DNA of 15,268 nt. It comes from an uncultured Clostridia bacterium. GTDB taxonomy: Bacteria; Bacillota; Clostridia; Oscillospirales; JAAYOS01. The notes beneath the pieces are model-generated. The model saw nothing but the letters and a program-made list of their open reading frames with translations, made no database searches and had not been told where the DNA came from. The position numbers were made by a program, and so were the translations under genes. Shown one piece after another: positions 8,615-15,268 of this stretch (its first letter is position 1; each line of letters begins with the position of its first letter). The stretch is taken from NCBI GenBank assembly GCA_944386395.1, contig CALXAZ010000086.1, positions 1 through 15,268 of the forward strand, given 5' to 3'.

Positions 8615-10303
8615 TTATACATCTACCTCATCAAGATAGCCGCGTGCGGCATCTGACACTTCTCTCAATGTGCTACCTTCAAACGGAGATCCCATTCCAG
8701 CTGAACTAATAAGCTCGGAAAAAGTTTCAGTCCCTCCTTTTTTTACAAATGAAATATATTTTTCCCACGCTTCTTCATAGTTTGTTTGCATTAAAGCCCA
8801 AAATTCCAGCGCTACTGTCTGTGCCAGACAGTAATCTATATAATAAAACGGAACCTGATATATATGCATCTGTCTTTGCCAGCCTCTACCATCTTTATAA
8901 AACGGAAGCTCCCCCAGCGATATCCACGGTCTGTATACACTCTCAAGCTCACTCCACACTTTATGCCTTTCTTCTGGAGTGAGTTCAGGGTTTTCATACA
9001 TTATATGCTGAAAATGATCTACCATTGCTCCATATGGTATAAAAGTTATAGCAGCAGCAAGATGACCATATAAATATTTTTCGGTATCATCTCCAAAAAA
9101 TTCTTTCGCCCATTTCCTTGCAAACATTTCCATTGACATTGAATGTACCTCACAAGCTTCCAGAGTCGGAGATTGGTTATCTATAGGTACTATATTTCTT
9201 GCCAAATAAGCGGCAAATGCATGCCCTGCCTCATGAGTTATAACTTCAACGTCTCCAGAGGTGCCATTAAAATTTGCAAATATAAACGGAGATTTATATT
9301 CTGGGATAGAGGTGCAGTATCCTCCACCAGATTTCCCTGCTTTACTTAATACATCTAAAAGTTCATTTTCATACATAAAATCTATAAATTCTGCCGTCTC
9401 TTTTGACATTTCATCATACATTTTCTTACCGGCAGCCAATATTGTCTCCGGCGTCCCTTTTGGCTTTGCATTTCCACTTCTGAATATTAGAGCGTCATCA
9501 GCAAAGGTCATCGGGTAATTGCTATTGTTGCTTTCTGCCTGTTTCTTTTTTATCTCTGACGCGACCGGAACAATATATTTAATAACTCCCTTTCGGAACC
9601 GTTCTATATCCTCCTTTGTATAGCTGTTCCTTTGCATCCTATAATACCCCAGCTCTACAAAATTCTGATATCCAAGCTTTTTTGCAATCTTATCGCGCAC
9701 CTTTACTAGTTTATCATATAACTCGTCTAGCTTTTCCCGGTTTTCATTATAAAATGCCCCTTCTGCTTTCCAAGCCTCCTCACGCACACTGTCTTTCACC
9801 GACTGTTTATATGGAGTAAGCTGCGATAATGTCAATTTTTTCCCCTCAAACTCTATCTGTGCGGATGCCAGCAGCTTATCATATTCTGTAATAAGGCTGT
9901 TTTCTTCCTGAAGCTCAGGTATAACCTCCGTGGAAAATGTTTTCAATTCCATCTCTGCATTAATAAAAAGAAGCTTGCCGTATTCTTTTTCAAAGTCTTC
10001 CCTATGTTTACTCTTTAACAGCTCTTTTGTAAATTGCTGCGCTATTTCCTGTATCTCTGGAACCGCTCCATCCCAATACTGGATCTCCCCGTCATAAAAC
10101 TCATCTCTAGTGTCAATAGAATGGCGTATATAGGCAATCGTCTCCTGAGTAAAAACTCTACTATTTAGCTTATCAAATGCGAGAAATGCTTCTTTTGCCT
10201 CCAAATAGCTCCCTTCATTAGCCAGCCGCTTTATTATACCTTTCGCTTCTTCCCGTATACTATCCAGCGTCACACGCTCATATTTCATTTCACTAAACTT
10301 CAT
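8615..10303 (-). CDS. M3 family oligoendopeptidase (zinc metallopeptidase)
   Basis: This is a 562-residue cytosolic zinc peptidase that should cleave short peptides, for peptide turnover or nitrogen supply. The zinc site is HEAGH with His357, Glu358 (catalytic) and His361, followed by LEACEVHSMSME, where Glu385 is the likely third ligand about 28 residues after the first His. The N-terminus (KFSEMKYER), the length and the motif spacing fit the M3 subgroup related to, but distinct from, classical PepF, which is about 600 residues. No signal peptide or membrane segment is visible. The start is supported by AGGAGG at 10311-10316, 7 bases upstream of the ATG. It stands alone, convergent with the permease gene, and has its own promoter just downstream of the hydrogenase operon terminator. 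It looks more AT-rich than the hydrogenase genes beside it. Confidence 0.94.
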   Translation of the reverse strand: MKFSEMKYERVTLDSIREEAKGIIKRLANEGSYLEAKEAFLAFDKLNSRVFTQETIAYIRHSIDTRDEFYDGEIQYWDGAVPEIQEIAQQFTKELLKSKHREDFEKEYGKLLFINAEMELKTFSTEVIPELQEENSLITEYDKLLASAQIEFEGKKLTLSQLTPYKQSVKDSVREEAWKAEGAFYNENREKLDELYDKLVKVRDKIAKKLGYQNFVELGYYRMQRNSYTKEDIERFRKGVIKYIVPVASEIKKKQAESNNSNYPMTFADDALIFRSGNAKPKGTPETILAAGKKMYDEMSKETAEFIDFMYENELLDVLSKAGKSGGGYCTSIPEYKSPFIFANFNGTSGDVEVITHEAGHAFAAYLARNIVPIDNQSPTLEACEVHSMSMEMFARKWAKEFFGDDTEKYLYGHLAAAITFIPYGAMVDHFQHIMYENPELTPEERHKVWSELESVYRPWISLGELPFYKDGRGWQRQMHIYQVPFYYIDYCLAQTVALEFWALMQTNYEEAWEKYISFVKKGGTETFSELISSAGMGSPFEGSTLREVSDAARGYLDEVDV

Positions 10304-10310
10304 TTAACCG

Positions 10311-10316
10311 CCTCCT
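10311..10316 (-). promoter_or_regulatory. Ribosome binding site of the M3 peptidase
   Basis: AGGAGG on the - strand, 7 bases from the ATG ending at 10303. It is a full match to the anti-Shine-Dalgarno sequence and fixes the start codon. Confidence 0.85.
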
Positions 10317-10331
10317 GCTTTTAGTACAAAT

Positions 10332-10360
10332 ATTATATCATACTTTTGCTCTACTCTATG
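10332..10360 (-). promoter_or_regulatory. Extended -10 promoter for the M3 peptidase
   Basis: On the - strand the sequence TGATATAAT (10332-10340) is a perfect sigma-A -10 hexamer TATAAT preceded by the TG of an extended -10. It lies about 28 bases upstream of the start codon, so the leader would be short. At the normal 17-base spacing the -35 is poor (CATAGA, 10355-10360), which extended -10 promoters tolerate; TTGCAT further upstream is 20 bases away and too distant. I infer constitutive, moderate transcription; no operator is evident. Confidence 0.65.
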
Positions 10361-10367
10361 CAAAAAT

Positions 10368-10399
10368 AAAAGGCGTACATTATTCTATGTACGCCTTTT
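10368..10399. terminator. Intrinsic terminator of the hydrogenase operon, usable in both directions
   Basis: A 13-bp perfect stem, AAAAGGCGTACAT (10368-10380) paired with ATGTACGCCTTTT (10387-10399), closes a six-base loop. On the - strand it begins 5 bases after the hydA stop codon and ends in TTTTATTTTT, the expected layout for an intrinsic terminator. On the + strand the stem runs into six T residues, so it would also stop antisense transcription into hydA. The peptidase promoter begins just beyond it in the same direction, so the element insulates the two units. Confidence 0.88.
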
Positions 10400-10404
10400 T
10401 TATC

Positions 10405-12171
10405 TTACTTATCAGCCTCAAGTCCTGGATATTTGGGACGCGCAGTATAGCTCGTGTGTAGATATTCATGAGCCTTGTGGCTTCCTGGCTCTCCAAGATA
10501 CTCAGCATAGATTTTCTTCATAAGTGGATTTTCATGGCTCTTACGAACCGTCATAGAAGCATCCTCATCATACAGCGCCTTAGCACGCGCAGTACGAAGA
10601 TCAACGAAATTGCGGATATTGCCAGGCTGTATCGGCTGTCCGCCACCGTTGACGCAACCACCGGGGCAGCACATAATTTCGATAAAATGATACTCAGCCT
10701 CTCCTGCTCTTATCTTATCAAGCAGCTTTGCTGCATTAGCTGTGCCAGATACTACCGCAACCTTGACTATCGTACCAGCAACATCAAACTCAGCTTCCTT
10801 GATTCCTTCAATACCTCTAACAGCATGGAAATCAAGATCCTTGAGCTCTTCGCCTGTAACCTTTTCGACTACCGTACGCAGAGCTGCCTCCATAACACCA
10901 CCAGTTGCTCCAAAGATAACACCAGCGCCAGAAAAATCACCAAACGCAGGGTCAAACGTCTCATCTGGAAGCTCTGTGAAACGGATACCCGCACGGTTTA
11001 TCATTCTTGCAAGCTCACGCGTTGTGATAGACACATCAATATCCCAAAGCCCGTCAACTGCCATTTGATCCGGACGGCGGATCTCATATTTCTTTGCAGT
11101 ACATGGCATTATCGACACGACAAAGATATCCTTAGGATCGATTCCCTGCGTCTCAGCATAGTATGTCTTCATCATTGCACCAAACATTTGCTGTGGAGAT
11201 TTGCAGCTGGAAAGATTGTCGATAAAGTCGGGATAATACTGCTCACAGAAACGTATCCAGCCGGGGCTGCACGAAGTCATCATTGGAAGTGCTCCACCAT
11301 TCTGCAAACGGTCAAGGAACTCATTTCCCTCTTCCATTATCGTAAGGTCAGCCGCTGAGTTTACATCGAACACTCCGTCGAAACCAAGGCGGCGGAGAGC
11401 AGCAACCATTTTCCCTTCGACATTTGTTCCAATTTCCATGCCGAACTCTTCTCCAAGCCCAACACGTACCGAAGGAGCTGTGCCAACGACAACATGCTTT
11501 GTTGGATCGGCAAGAGCCTTCCAGATCTTTGCCGTGTCATCTACCTCTGTCAAGGCTCCCGTTGGACATACGGAAATACACTGACCGCAGGATATGCAAG
11601 CCATTTCGCCAAGGTCACGCTCAAACGGGCTTGTAACATGCGTAGCAAAACCACGCTCGCTGACACCTATAACTCCAACTCCCTGGTTGTAGTTGCACAC
11701 AGCTATGCAGCGGCGGCACAGGATGCACTTAGAATTATCACGGATAAGGTGAGCCGTAGACTGTTCTATCTGCGGCTTTATATTCTTCGGATCGCCAAAC
11801 CTGACTTCGTCTATACCATAGTCCTTTGTCAGTTTTTGCAATTCACAATTTTGACTCCTAACGCAAGTGAGGCATTCCATACGATGGTTGGAAAGCATAA
11901 GCTCCAGTGTCATTCTTCTAGACTCAATGACCTTCGGAGAATTTGTCAAAACTTCCATCCCGTCACTTACCGGATAAACACATGCCGCAACGAGAGCTCT
12001 TGCCCCCTTAACCTCGCAAACACACATACGGCAAGCGCCTATTGCATTTATATCTTTCATGTAGCAAAGAGTCGGAATATCCACGCCTGCAATGTGAGCA
12101 GCCTCAAGAATGGTAGAACCGGAAGGACATTCAACTTCAATGCCGTTAATTTTTACATGTACATTACTCAT
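10405..12171 (-). CDS. hydA: [FeFe] hydrogenase catalytic subunit, NAD(P)-linked HydA/HndD type
   Basis: This 588-residue cytosolic protein carries the H-cluster and either makes H2 from or takes it up to the reduced ferredoxin and NAD(P)H pools. Cofactor sites in order: an N-terminal [2Fe-2S] site (Cys36, Cys47, Cys50, Cys64); a His-Cys3 [4Fe-4S] site (His96, Cys100, Cys103, Cys109); two ferredoxin clusters (Cys149/152/155/159 and Cys192/195/198/202); then the H-cluster motifs L1 TSCSPGW (299-305), L2 MPCTAKK with Cys357, and L3 CCPGGC with Cys502 and Cys506. The C-terminal small-subunit region ends in HKAHEYLHTSY. Domain order and length match HndD and the catalytic subunits of trimeric bifurcating hydrogenases. 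L1 has Ser302 where CpI has a second Cys. AAGGAG at 12180-12185 sets the start, 8 bases before the ATG. It is last in the operon, 21 bases after hydB. Confidence 0.97.
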   Translation of the reverse strand: MSNVHVKINGIEVECPSGSTILEAAHIAGVDIPTLCYMKDINAIGACRMCVCEVKGARALVAACVYPVSDGMEVLTNSPKVIESRRMTLELMLSNHRMECLTCVRSQNCELQKLTKDYGIDEVRFGDPKNIKPQIEQSTAHLIRDNSKCILCRRCIAVCNYNQGVGVIGVSERGFATHVTSPFERDLGEMACISCGQCISVCPTGALTEVDDTAKIWKALADPTKHVVVGTAPSVRVGLGEEFGMEIGTNVEGKMVAALRRLGFDGVFDVNSAADLTIMEEGNEFLDRLQNGGALPMMTSCSPGWIRFCEQYYPDFIDNLSSCKSPQQMFGAMMKTYYAETQGIDPKDIFVVSIMPCTAKKYEIRRPDQMAVDGLWDIDVSITTRELARMINRAGIRFTELPDETFDPAFGDFSGAGVIFGATGGVMEAALRTVVEKVTGEELKDLDFHAVRGIEGIKEAEFDVAGTIVKVAVVSGTANAAKLLDKIRAGEAEYHFIEIMCCPGGCVNGGGQPIQPGNIRNFVDLRTARAKALYDEDASMTVRKSHENPLMKKIYAEYLGEPGSHKAHEYLHTSYTARPKYPGLEADK

Positions 12172-12192
12172 TCTATTTTCTCCTTCCGCCTC

Positions 12193-13989
12193 TTAGGCCC
12201 TGATGATAGCGTCAAACTTACACTTGCTCATGCAAGCTCCACATTTAATGCACTTGGATGTATCGATGCTATGCGGGTTTTTGACTGTGCCCGAAATAGC
12301 TCCGACCGGACAGACCCTTGCGCAGGCCGTGCACCCCTTGCACTTGTCGGCAATAATCTGATACTTGAGCAGAGACTTGCAGACACCGGCAGGACACTTT
12401 TTATCTACAACATGGGCAACATATTCGTCACGGAAATTCCTAAGAGTCGATATTACCGGGTTTGGTGCAGTCTGCCCCAGAGCACAAAGCGAGCTGGACT
12501 GCATGTACTGGCAAAGCTCTTCCATCGTATCAAGGTCTTCAAGTGTCCCGTTACCTTCGATTATCTTATTCAGAAGCTCCAAGAGACGATGCGTGCCTAT
12601 ACGGCATGGTGTACACTGACCACAAGATTCATCAACAGTAAACTCAAGGAAGAACTTTGCAATGTCGACCATACAGTTATCTTCGTCCATAACTATAAGT
12701 CCGCCAGATCCAACGATCGAACCAATAGCAGCCATACTCTCGTAATCAAGCGGGGTATCTATCAGACTTGCCGGAATGCATCCGCCCGAAGGTCCACCTG
12801 TCTGAGCTGCCTTAAACTTCTTGCCATTCGGAACTCCTCCGCCTATCTCTTCGATGACCTCGCGCAGTGTCGTTCCCATCGGTATCTCGACAAGACCAGT
12901 ATTTGTAATTTTACCGCCGAGCGCAAATACCTTTGTTCCTTTGGACTTTTCTGTACCCATAGAAGCATATGCCTCTGCCCCGTTGTTTATAATCCATGGA
13001 ATGTTTGCATATGTTTCAACGTTATTATTGTTTGTGGGCTTTCCAAAAATACCCTTATTTGCCGGGAACGGAGGACGCGGACGTGGCTCACCACGATTTC
13101 CCTCGATAGACTTGATAAGTGCTGTCTCTTCGCCGCACACAAATGCACCGGCACCAAGCCTTATCTCTATGTCAAAATCAAAGCCTGTACCAAATATATC
13201 CTCACCAAGGAACCCATATTCACGGGCCTGATCAATCGCAATCTGCAGACGATGTACAGCTATCGGATACTCCGCGCGTACATATACATAACCACGGTTT
13301 GCACCAATAGCATAACCACATATTGCCATAGCCTCGATAACACTGTGTGGATCTCCTTCGAGAATTGAACGATCCATAAATGCACCCGGGTCGCCTTCGT
13401 CAGCATTGCAGCAGACATACTTTATCGGACCCTTTTCAGCAGAAGCAAACTTCCACTTAGTTCCTGTCGGGAAGCCGGCGCCTCCACGACCGCGCAGACC
13501 AGATGCGCTTACTATGTCGATTACCTCCTGCGGAGTTTTTTCCGTCAAGCAGGCAGCCAATGCCTGATATCCATCGTATGCTATGTATTCTTCTATATTT
13601 TCAGGATTTATTACACCACAGTTGCGCAGAGCGATACGCTTTTGCTTCTTATAGAAGTTTGTATCATTCAGCGAACTTACCGTATTGTCGGCAGCTTTTG
13701 TTTCATGGTACAGAAGATGAGAGACAATCCTTCCCTTAAGTATATGCTCTTCAACGATTTCCTGTACGTCCGAAACCTTTACCATCGAATAAAATGCGCC
13801 TTCCGGATAGACAACAACTATCGGTCCGAGAGCACAAAGACCAAAGCACCCCGTCTGGACCACCTTTACTTCATCACTAAGACCATTGGCTTCAAGTTGC
13901 TTATTAAATTCCTCTATAATCTCCGGGCTTTTAGAAGATGTACATCCTGTTCCTCCGCAGACCAGAATGTGAGATCTTACAAAATTCAT
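12193..13989 (-). CDS. hydB: NuoF-like flavoprotein subunit of the hydrogenase (HydB/HndC)
   Basis: This 598-residue subunit should bind FMN and NAD(H) and exchange electrons with HydA; in characterised HydABC enzymes it is the likely site of flavin-based bifurcation. The N-terminal thioredoxin-fold [2Fe-2S] domain has Cys11, Cys16, Cys48 and Cys52. The NuoF core carries the nucleotide/FMN motif GLRGRGGAGFPTGTKW (164-179), followed by NADEGDPGAFMDR and GAFVCGEETAL (281-291). The NuoF-type [4Fe-4S] cluster uses Cys456, Cys459, Cys462 and Cys502. A Cys532/Cys537 pair precedes a C-terminal two-cluster ferredoxin domain (Cys550/553/556/560 and Cys580/583/586/590), which NuoF itself lacks but HydB and HndC have. 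GGGAGG at 13998-14003 sets the start. The gap to the upstream ferredoxin gene is 14 bases. No catalytic or cluster residue is missing. Confidence 0.97.
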   Translation of the reverse strand: MNFVRSHILVCGGTGCTSSKSPEIIEEFNKQLEANGLSDEVKVVQTGCFGLCALGPIVVVYPEGAFYSMVKVSDVQEIVEEHILKGRIVSHLLYHETKAADNTVSSLNDTNFYKKQKRIALRNCGVINPENIEEYIAYDGYQALAACLTEKTPQEVIDIVSASGLRGRGGAGFPTGTKWKFASAEKGPIKYVCCNADEGDPGAFMDRSILEGDPHSVIEAMAICGYAIGANRGYVYVRAEYPIAVHRLQIAIDQAREYGFLGEDIFGTGFDFDIEIRLGAGAFVCGEETALIKSIEGNRGEPRPRPPFPANKGIFGKPTNNNNVETYANIPWIINNGAEAYASMGTEKSKGTKVFALGGKITNTGLVEIPMGTTLREVIEEIGGGVPNGKKFKAAQTGGPSGGCIPASLIDTPLDYESMAAIGSIVGSGGLIVMDEDNCMVDIAKFFLEFTVDESCGQCTPCRIGTHRLLELLNKIIEGNGTLEDLDTMEELCQYMQSSSLCALGQTAPNPVISTLRNFRDEYVAHVVDKKCPAGVCKSLLKYQIIADKCKGCTACARVCPVGAISGTVKNPHSIDTSKCIKCGACMSKCKFDAIIRA

Positions 13990-14003
13990 TCTTTTTTCCT
14001 CCC

Positions 14004-14372
14004 TTATTCAGCCGCACCTATTGTATATTCAGTAACGACTCTACCGTTTACAACGTGCTCAGAAATGATCCTCTGTGCCTTTTCAGGAGTCATCTTTACA
14101 TACGTTACTTTTTCCTTACCCGGTTCAAACACCTCAACAATCGGCTCAAGCCGGCAAACACCTATGCAGCCAGTCTGGGTAACCTTTACATTCTGAAGAT
14201 TGCGACGACCCACTTCATCAACTATCGCAGCCAACACCGGACGTGCTCCAGCCGCAATACCACAGGTTGCCATGCCGACTACGACGCGAATAGAATCATC
14301 GCTGTCACGGCGCATATTCATTGATTTTTGCATTTTGTCACGAATAGCCTGAAGCTCAGCTATGCTTTTCAT
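14004..14372 (-). CDS. hndB: HndB-like thioredoxin-fold [2Fe-2S] ferredoxin
   Basis: This 122-residue small protein has a helical N-terminus of about 27 residues and then a thioredoxin-like ferredoxin fold. Its second half (QTGCIGVC, PIVEV, then SEHVVNGRVV) closely follows the N-terminal domain of HydB (QTGCFGLC, PIVVV, EEHILKGRIV), so the two are paralogues. Only three cysteines are present (Cys37, Cys69, Cys73); the second ligand of the usual four-Cys set is absent in the ATCGIAAGA segment. As I recall, HndB of Desulfovibrio-type NADP-reducing hydrogenases has a similar segment, so cluster binding may be incomplete or use another ligand. Its role is probably as an accessory electron-transfer or structural subunit. 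GGAGGT at 14382-14387 sets the start, 9 bases upstream. It lies between the ATPase gene and hydB in a tight operon. Confidence 0.88.
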   Translation of the reverse strand: MKSIAELQAIRDKMQKSMNMRRDSDDSIRVVVGMATCGIAAGARPVLAAIVDEVGRRNLQNVKVTQTGCIGVCRLEPIVEVFEPGKEKVTYVKMTPEKAQRIISEHVVNGRVVTEYTIGAAE

Positions 14373-14393
14373 TTATCTGGCACCTCCAAATAC

Positions 14394-14933
14394 TCATAAG
14401 ATATTACTTTCATTTTCTTCGATATATTCTCGTATCCACACGAGCACTTCCGGCGTATCTAGCGGAACTCCCCCAAGTGCTTCCCGCACCTCTGCCGCCG
14501 AAAATTCATACTCACCCTTGTCGGTCCTCCGCCTGTAAATAAAATCTATATCCGGACTCCCCTGGACCAGGGTTATTATCGTACCCGTCAGATCCCCAAG
14601 AGGTGGCATATCGATGTTAGACCGTCCAAAGCTCGCATATACCCGAGTGCCTTTCCCGACTTCGCTTTCTATAGAAAAGCTTCCGCCTGCCATTTCAGCT
14701 TCCATCTTCAAAAGAGGTATTCCCATACCAACTTTTCGGGTAGTCCGCGTTGTTGTGAACGGATCTGTGACGCGCGCGAGAAATTCCTCGCTCATTCCAC
14801 ACCCGTCATCAGTAATGATGATCTCAACGATGTCCTTGCTCTCGAGTTCATTTATCTCGATTACGATGTTCTTCGCACCCGCAGATACAGAATTCTGTGC
14901 TATATCAAGCACATTCAAGGACAATTCTTTCAT
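14394..14933 (-). CDS. Stand-alone GHKL (histidine-kinase-like) ATPase in the hydrogenase operon
   Basis: This is a 179-residue soluble protein with a complete HATPase_c fold: N-box around Asn14 (DIAQNS), G1 box DDGCGM (42-47), DPF motif (57-59), G2 box KVGMGIPLL (67-75) and a G3-like GKGT (93-96). There is no dimerisation/phosphoacceptor histidine domain, no sensor domain and no membrane segment, so it is not a full sensor kinase. Residues 110-179 form a C-terminal tail I do not recognise. ATG and the hydC stop share one base (TAATG on the - strand), indicating translational coupling to hydC. ATP-binding proteins of this kind recur in clostridial NADH-linked hydrogenase operons as far as I know, and are often suspected of a regulatory, anti-sigma or kinase role; function here is inference. 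Confidence 0.85.
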   Translation of the reverse strand: MKELSLNVLDIAQNSVSAGAKNIVIEINELESKDIVEIIITDDGCGMSEEFLARVTDPFTTTRTTRKVGMGIPLLKMEAEMAGGSFSIESEVGKGTRVYASFGRSNIDMPPLGDLTGTIITLVQGSPDIDFIYRRRTDKGEYEFSAAEVREALGGVPLDTPEVLVWIREYIEENESNIL

Positions 14934-14935
14934 TA
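14931..14935 (-). promoter_or_regulatory. Overlapping stop-start (TAATG) coupling hydC to the ATPase gene
   Basis: On the - strand the hydC TAA (14935-14933) and the ATPase ATG (14933-14931) share one A. This arrangement supports reinitiation by the same ribosome and fixed expression ratios for the two products. Confidence 0.8.
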
Positions 14936-15268
14936 TTTTGTGTATTTGGCAAGGATCCCGTCAACCTGATCGACAGTAAGCCTTCCGTAAACTTCTTCAT
15001 TTATCGTCATAACAGGAGCAAGTCCGCAGGCACCAATGCAGCGCGTTGCGTCAACAGAAAAGCTTCCGTCCTCTGTTATTGATCCTGCAGCACATCCGAG
15101 CTTTTCACATACTTTACTAAGTATATCGCCAGAACCCTTTACATAACAGGCAGTACCAATGCAGATGCTTATCTGTGTCTGCCCCTTCGGGTTAAGCGTG
15201 AACTGTGCATAAAATGTTGCAATGCCGTACACCTTGGAGAGCGGGATTCCGAGCTCTTCTGCGATAAT
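14933..15268 (-). CDS. hydC: NuoE-like [2Fe-2S] subunit of the hydrogenase (HydC/HndA), 5' end missing
   Basis: The frame is open to the right edge and gives the C-terminal 111 residues of a protein usually of about 160. It is the small thioredoxin-fold [2Fe-2S] subunit that carries electrons to or from the NuoF-like HydB. Motifs are KVYGIATFYAQF and PKG, then CIGTACYVKG (first two ligands) and CIGACGLAPV (last two ligands), the standard NuoE pattern with all four Cys present. The GTG at 15232 is an internal Val of the conserved VYG motif, not the start; conserved IAEELGIPLSK precedes it. It is the first of five genes visible in the operon, so promoter and regulators lie beyond the right edge. 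Confidence 0.94.
   Translation of the reverse strand: MIAEELGIPLSKVYGIATFYAQFTLNPKGQTQISICIGTACYVKGSGDILSKVCEKLGCAAGSITEDGSFSVDATRCIGACGLAPVMTINEEVYGRLTVDQVDGILAKYTK

Noticed and set aside
10468..11358. A 296-codon open frame on the + strand, antisense to hydA
   Set aside because: It is another shadow of hydA codons, with no recognisable domain, and lies opposite the H-cluster region.
11494..13368. A 624-codon open frame on the + strand, antisense to hydA and hydB
   Set aside because: It overlaps two well-defined genes, crosses the gap between them, has no ribosome binding site of note and translates to a Cys/Arg/Thr-rich sequence with no domain. Codon bias of the real genes on the other strand explains the lack of stops.
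15230..15232. GTG as a start codon for the NuoE-like gene
   Set aside because: This codon is the Val of the conserved VYG-ATFY motif, and conserved NuoE sequence continues upstream to the window edge.

Overview
The window looks like chromosomal DNA of a strictly anaerobic, fermentative member of the Bacillota, probably class Clostridia. The evidence is a bifurcating-type [FeFe] hydrogenase operon, AGGAGG-type ribosome binding sites, moderately AT-rich DNA, a Clostridia-style M3 oligopeptidase and a large FtsX/MacB-type permease with an extracellular coiled coil. I see no rRNA, tRNA, CRISPR array, insertion sequence, phage gene or integration scar. Every gene reads without frameshift; two are cut only by the window edges.

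Left block, + strand (1-8357): the 3' part of metF (methylenetetrahydrofolate reductase), a four-domain cobalamin-dependent methionine synthase metH, an ABC ATPase and its 1074-residue permease. The gaps are 4, 19 and 4 bases, so the four genes look like one transcription unit whose promoter lies off the left edge. MetF makes 5-methyl-THF and MetH passes that methyl through cobalamin to homocysteine. The two ABC genes form a complete exporter or mechanotransmission-type pair of unknown substrate.

Middle (8358-10367): a 257-base gap between convergent genes holds a perfect 17-bp inverted repeat, probably a terminator. Next, on the - strand, comes a monocistronic zinc oligopeptidase of the M3 family with its own extended -10 promoter and a strong ribosome binding site.

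Right block, - strand (10368-15268): read in the direction of transcription, hydC (NuoE-like, 5' end off the right edge), a small stand-alone GHKL ATPase, an HndB-like thioredoxin-fold ferredoxin, hydB (NuoF-like flavoprotein) and hydA ([FeFe] hydrogenase catalytic subunit), followed at once by an intrinsic terminator. The gene content matches the HndABCD/HydABC type of NAD(P)-linked, probably electron-bifurcating hydrogenase, with an ATPase gene inserted and translationally coupled to hydC. Electrons would pass between H2 (HydA), NAD(H) (HydB flavin) and ferredoxin.

I found no clearly undescribed system. The points most worth a second look are the ATPase inside the hydrogenase operon, the three-cysteine ferredoxin that is a paralogue of the HydB N-terminus, the Ser in the H-cluster L1 motif, and the long coiled-coil insert in the permease encoded directly behind metF-metH.
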